6,151 bases of DNA from Candidatus Methanomethylophilaceae archaeon (lineage in GTDB: Archaea; Thermoplasmatota; Thermoplasmata; Methanomassiliicoccales; Methanomethylophilaceae): contig JAFPVN010000249.1 in assembly GCA_017395275.1 (NCBI GenBank), positions 1 to 6,151 of the forward strand. The letters are read 5' to 3'. Below are positions 5,185 to 6,151 of this stretch, piece after piece. The translations under genes and the position numbers were made by a program. Position 1 is the first letter of the stretch. Each line of letters opens with the position of its first letter. Below the pieces are notes generated by a model. The model had not been told where the DNA came from. It worked only from the letters and a program-made list of their open reading frames with translations, and ran no database searches.

Positions 5185-5981
5185 ACTGGTATCCTCGCAT
5201 GATGATCCTCATCGCGATGGCGGCCTGCGTGATCATCCCTCTCACCGTGCTGATGGGCTGGGCCCTCAGCGTGGACTGGTCGTATCCGGACCTTGCTCCG
5301 AAGGGCATGTCACTGGACGGGCTGATTGAGTACATCACGAGGTCCGATACCGTGAGGGCGATCAAGAACAGTGTCATGCTGTCCCTGATAGTCACTGCGG
5401 GTTCCCTGATACTGGCATATATGCCGTCAAAGATCCTTGGCACCAGGGATTTCAAGGGGAAGACATTCCTCAGGATCATCATCCTCCTGCCTGCACTCAC
5501 CCCCGGTATATGCGTGGTCTTCGGCATGATCCCTGTGTTCATCCGTCTGGGGATCTACAGGCAGTACATCTCCATAGTGCTCGCACAGATCACCTTCACG
5601 CTCCCGTACATGATCCTCACGCTCTCGTCCGTGTTCGAGAACTACGACGAGAACTACGAGAGGCAGTCGTCCTGTCTGGGGGTCGGGAAGACGGTCACGT
5701 TCGTGCATGTGATCATCCCGAAGCTCAAATCGGGTCTGGCCGTGGGGTGCATGTACACCTTCATGGTGTCATGGTCGATGTACCTGCTCACATACGAGCT
5801 GGCACCGTCCAACCTGGAGACGATGACGACGACGATAATGCCGATGCTGGTGTCCTCGACGGTCACATACCCGATATTGGCGGCGACGGCGGTGGTGTTC
5901 TTCCTCCCGTCCCTGCTCTTCCTGATCATATCCACGCAAATAATCAAGTCGGATAACATCAGTACGAGGGGAGGACTATGA
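5181..5981 (+). CDS. ABC importer permease 2, YnjC C-terminal-half-like
   Basis: An integral membrane protein of 266 residues, the second half of the channel. Membrane segments are visible at ~7-29, ~64-82, ~98-122, ~136-153, ~186-206 and ~237-261. The EAA loop is ERQSSCLGVG...VIIP (~160-180), with Gly at 167. It has the same E-x-Q-S-x-x-L-G pattern as permease 1, so the two probably pair as a heterodimer. The start ATG overlaps the previous TGA (ATGA at 5181-5184), preceded by a strong GGGGGAGGAGG site at 5168-5178. The end overlaps the ATPase gene in the same manner. Confidence 0.87.
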   Translation: MNWYPRMMILIAMAACVIIPLTVLMGWALSVDWSYPDLAPKGMSLDGLIEYITRSDTVRAIKNSVMLSLIVTAGSLILAYMPSKILGTRDFKGKTFLRIIILLPALTPGICVVFGMIPVFIRLGIYRQYISIVLAQITFTLPYMILTLSSVFENYDENYERQSSCLGVGKTVTFVHVIIPKLKSGLAVGCMYTFMVSWSMYLLTYELAPSNLETMTTTIMPMLVSSTVTYPILAATAVVFFLPSLLFLIISTQIIKSDNISTRGGL

Positions 5982-6151
5982 GTTTCCTGGAGATAGCAGG
6001 CTTGACGAAGACGTATCCGCATGCGGACGCGCCCACACTGGAGGACATGAACTTCTCCGTGGAGGAGGGTGAGATCGTGGTGATCCTTGGACCTTCCGGA
6101 TGTGGGAAGAGCACCTTCCTCAAGCTGATCTCGGGTCTTGAGAACCAGGAG
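5978..6151 (+). CDS. ABC importer ATPase, N-terminal 58 residues (3' end outside window)
   Basis: This is the cytoplasmic ATP-hydrolysing subunit of the same importer, cut by the window edge. After a typical first strand (FLEIAGLTKTYP, residues 3-14) and the NFSVEEGEIVVILG segment comes the Walker A motif GPSGCGKST (38-46) and then FLKLISGLE. Y13 is the likely aromatic residue that stacks on adenine. The signature motif, Walker B and the switch histidine would lie downstream. The start ATG overlaps the permease stop (ATGA at 5978-5981), with GGGGAGGA at 5968-5975 as ribosome site. The order binding protein, permeases, ATPase is that of ynjB-C-D. Confidence 0.93.
   Translation, partial: MSFLEIAGLTKTYPHADAPTLEDMNFSVEEGEIVVILGPSGCGKSTFLKLISGLENQE

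Overview
The window looks like part of the chromosome of a methanogenic archaeon, most likely of the Methanomassiliicoccales (Thermoplasmatota). Several signs point this way. There is an archaeal-type phenylalanyl-tRNA synthetase alpha subunit and a gene I recognise as methanogenesis marker protein 8 (DUF2099 family), which is known from methanogens. The promoters are TATA boxes, the ribosome sites are of the GGAGGTGA type, and one regulator combines a winged helix with TPR-like repeats. All six visible stop codons are TGA and none is TAG, which would suit a pyrrolysine-using lineage, although six stops prove nothing alone. The order-level assignment is inference.

Layout. (1) Bases 1-317 hold the 3' end of pheS on the plus strand. 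(2) Bases 318-1559 hold a minus-strand wHTH/TPR regulator that meets pheS tail to tail with no base between the stop codons. (3) Bases 1560-1698 form a compact divergent promoter region with one TATA box per direction, a palindrome between the regulator's TATA box and its start, and a small hairpin ahead of the next gene. (4) Bases 1699-2517 hold the marker 8 gene. (5) Bases 2518-2646 are intergenic: a hairpin, an AT-rich promoter and a 15-base exact direct repeat. (6) From 2647 to the window end lies an ABC importer operon: tethered substrate-binding protein, two permeases, and the start of the ATPase, cut by the window edge.

The importer resembles the poorly understood YnjBCD group. The binding protein matches YnjB in motifs at both ends but carries about 90 extra residues in the middle. 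It has an N-terminal membrane anchor and no lipobox cysteine. The permease that is one long protein in enterobacterial YnjC is here two proteins translated in coupled fashion (ATGA overlaps). The cargo cannot be read from the sequence.

The points most worth a second look are the inserted segment in the binding protein, the 15-base repeat around the transporter promoter, the predicted leaderless and possibly self-regulated wHTH gene, and the finding that both plus-strand promoters are predicted to give mRNAs that begin with a hairpin next to the ribosome-binding site. I found no CRISPR array, tRNA, rRNA, insertion sequence or integrase.
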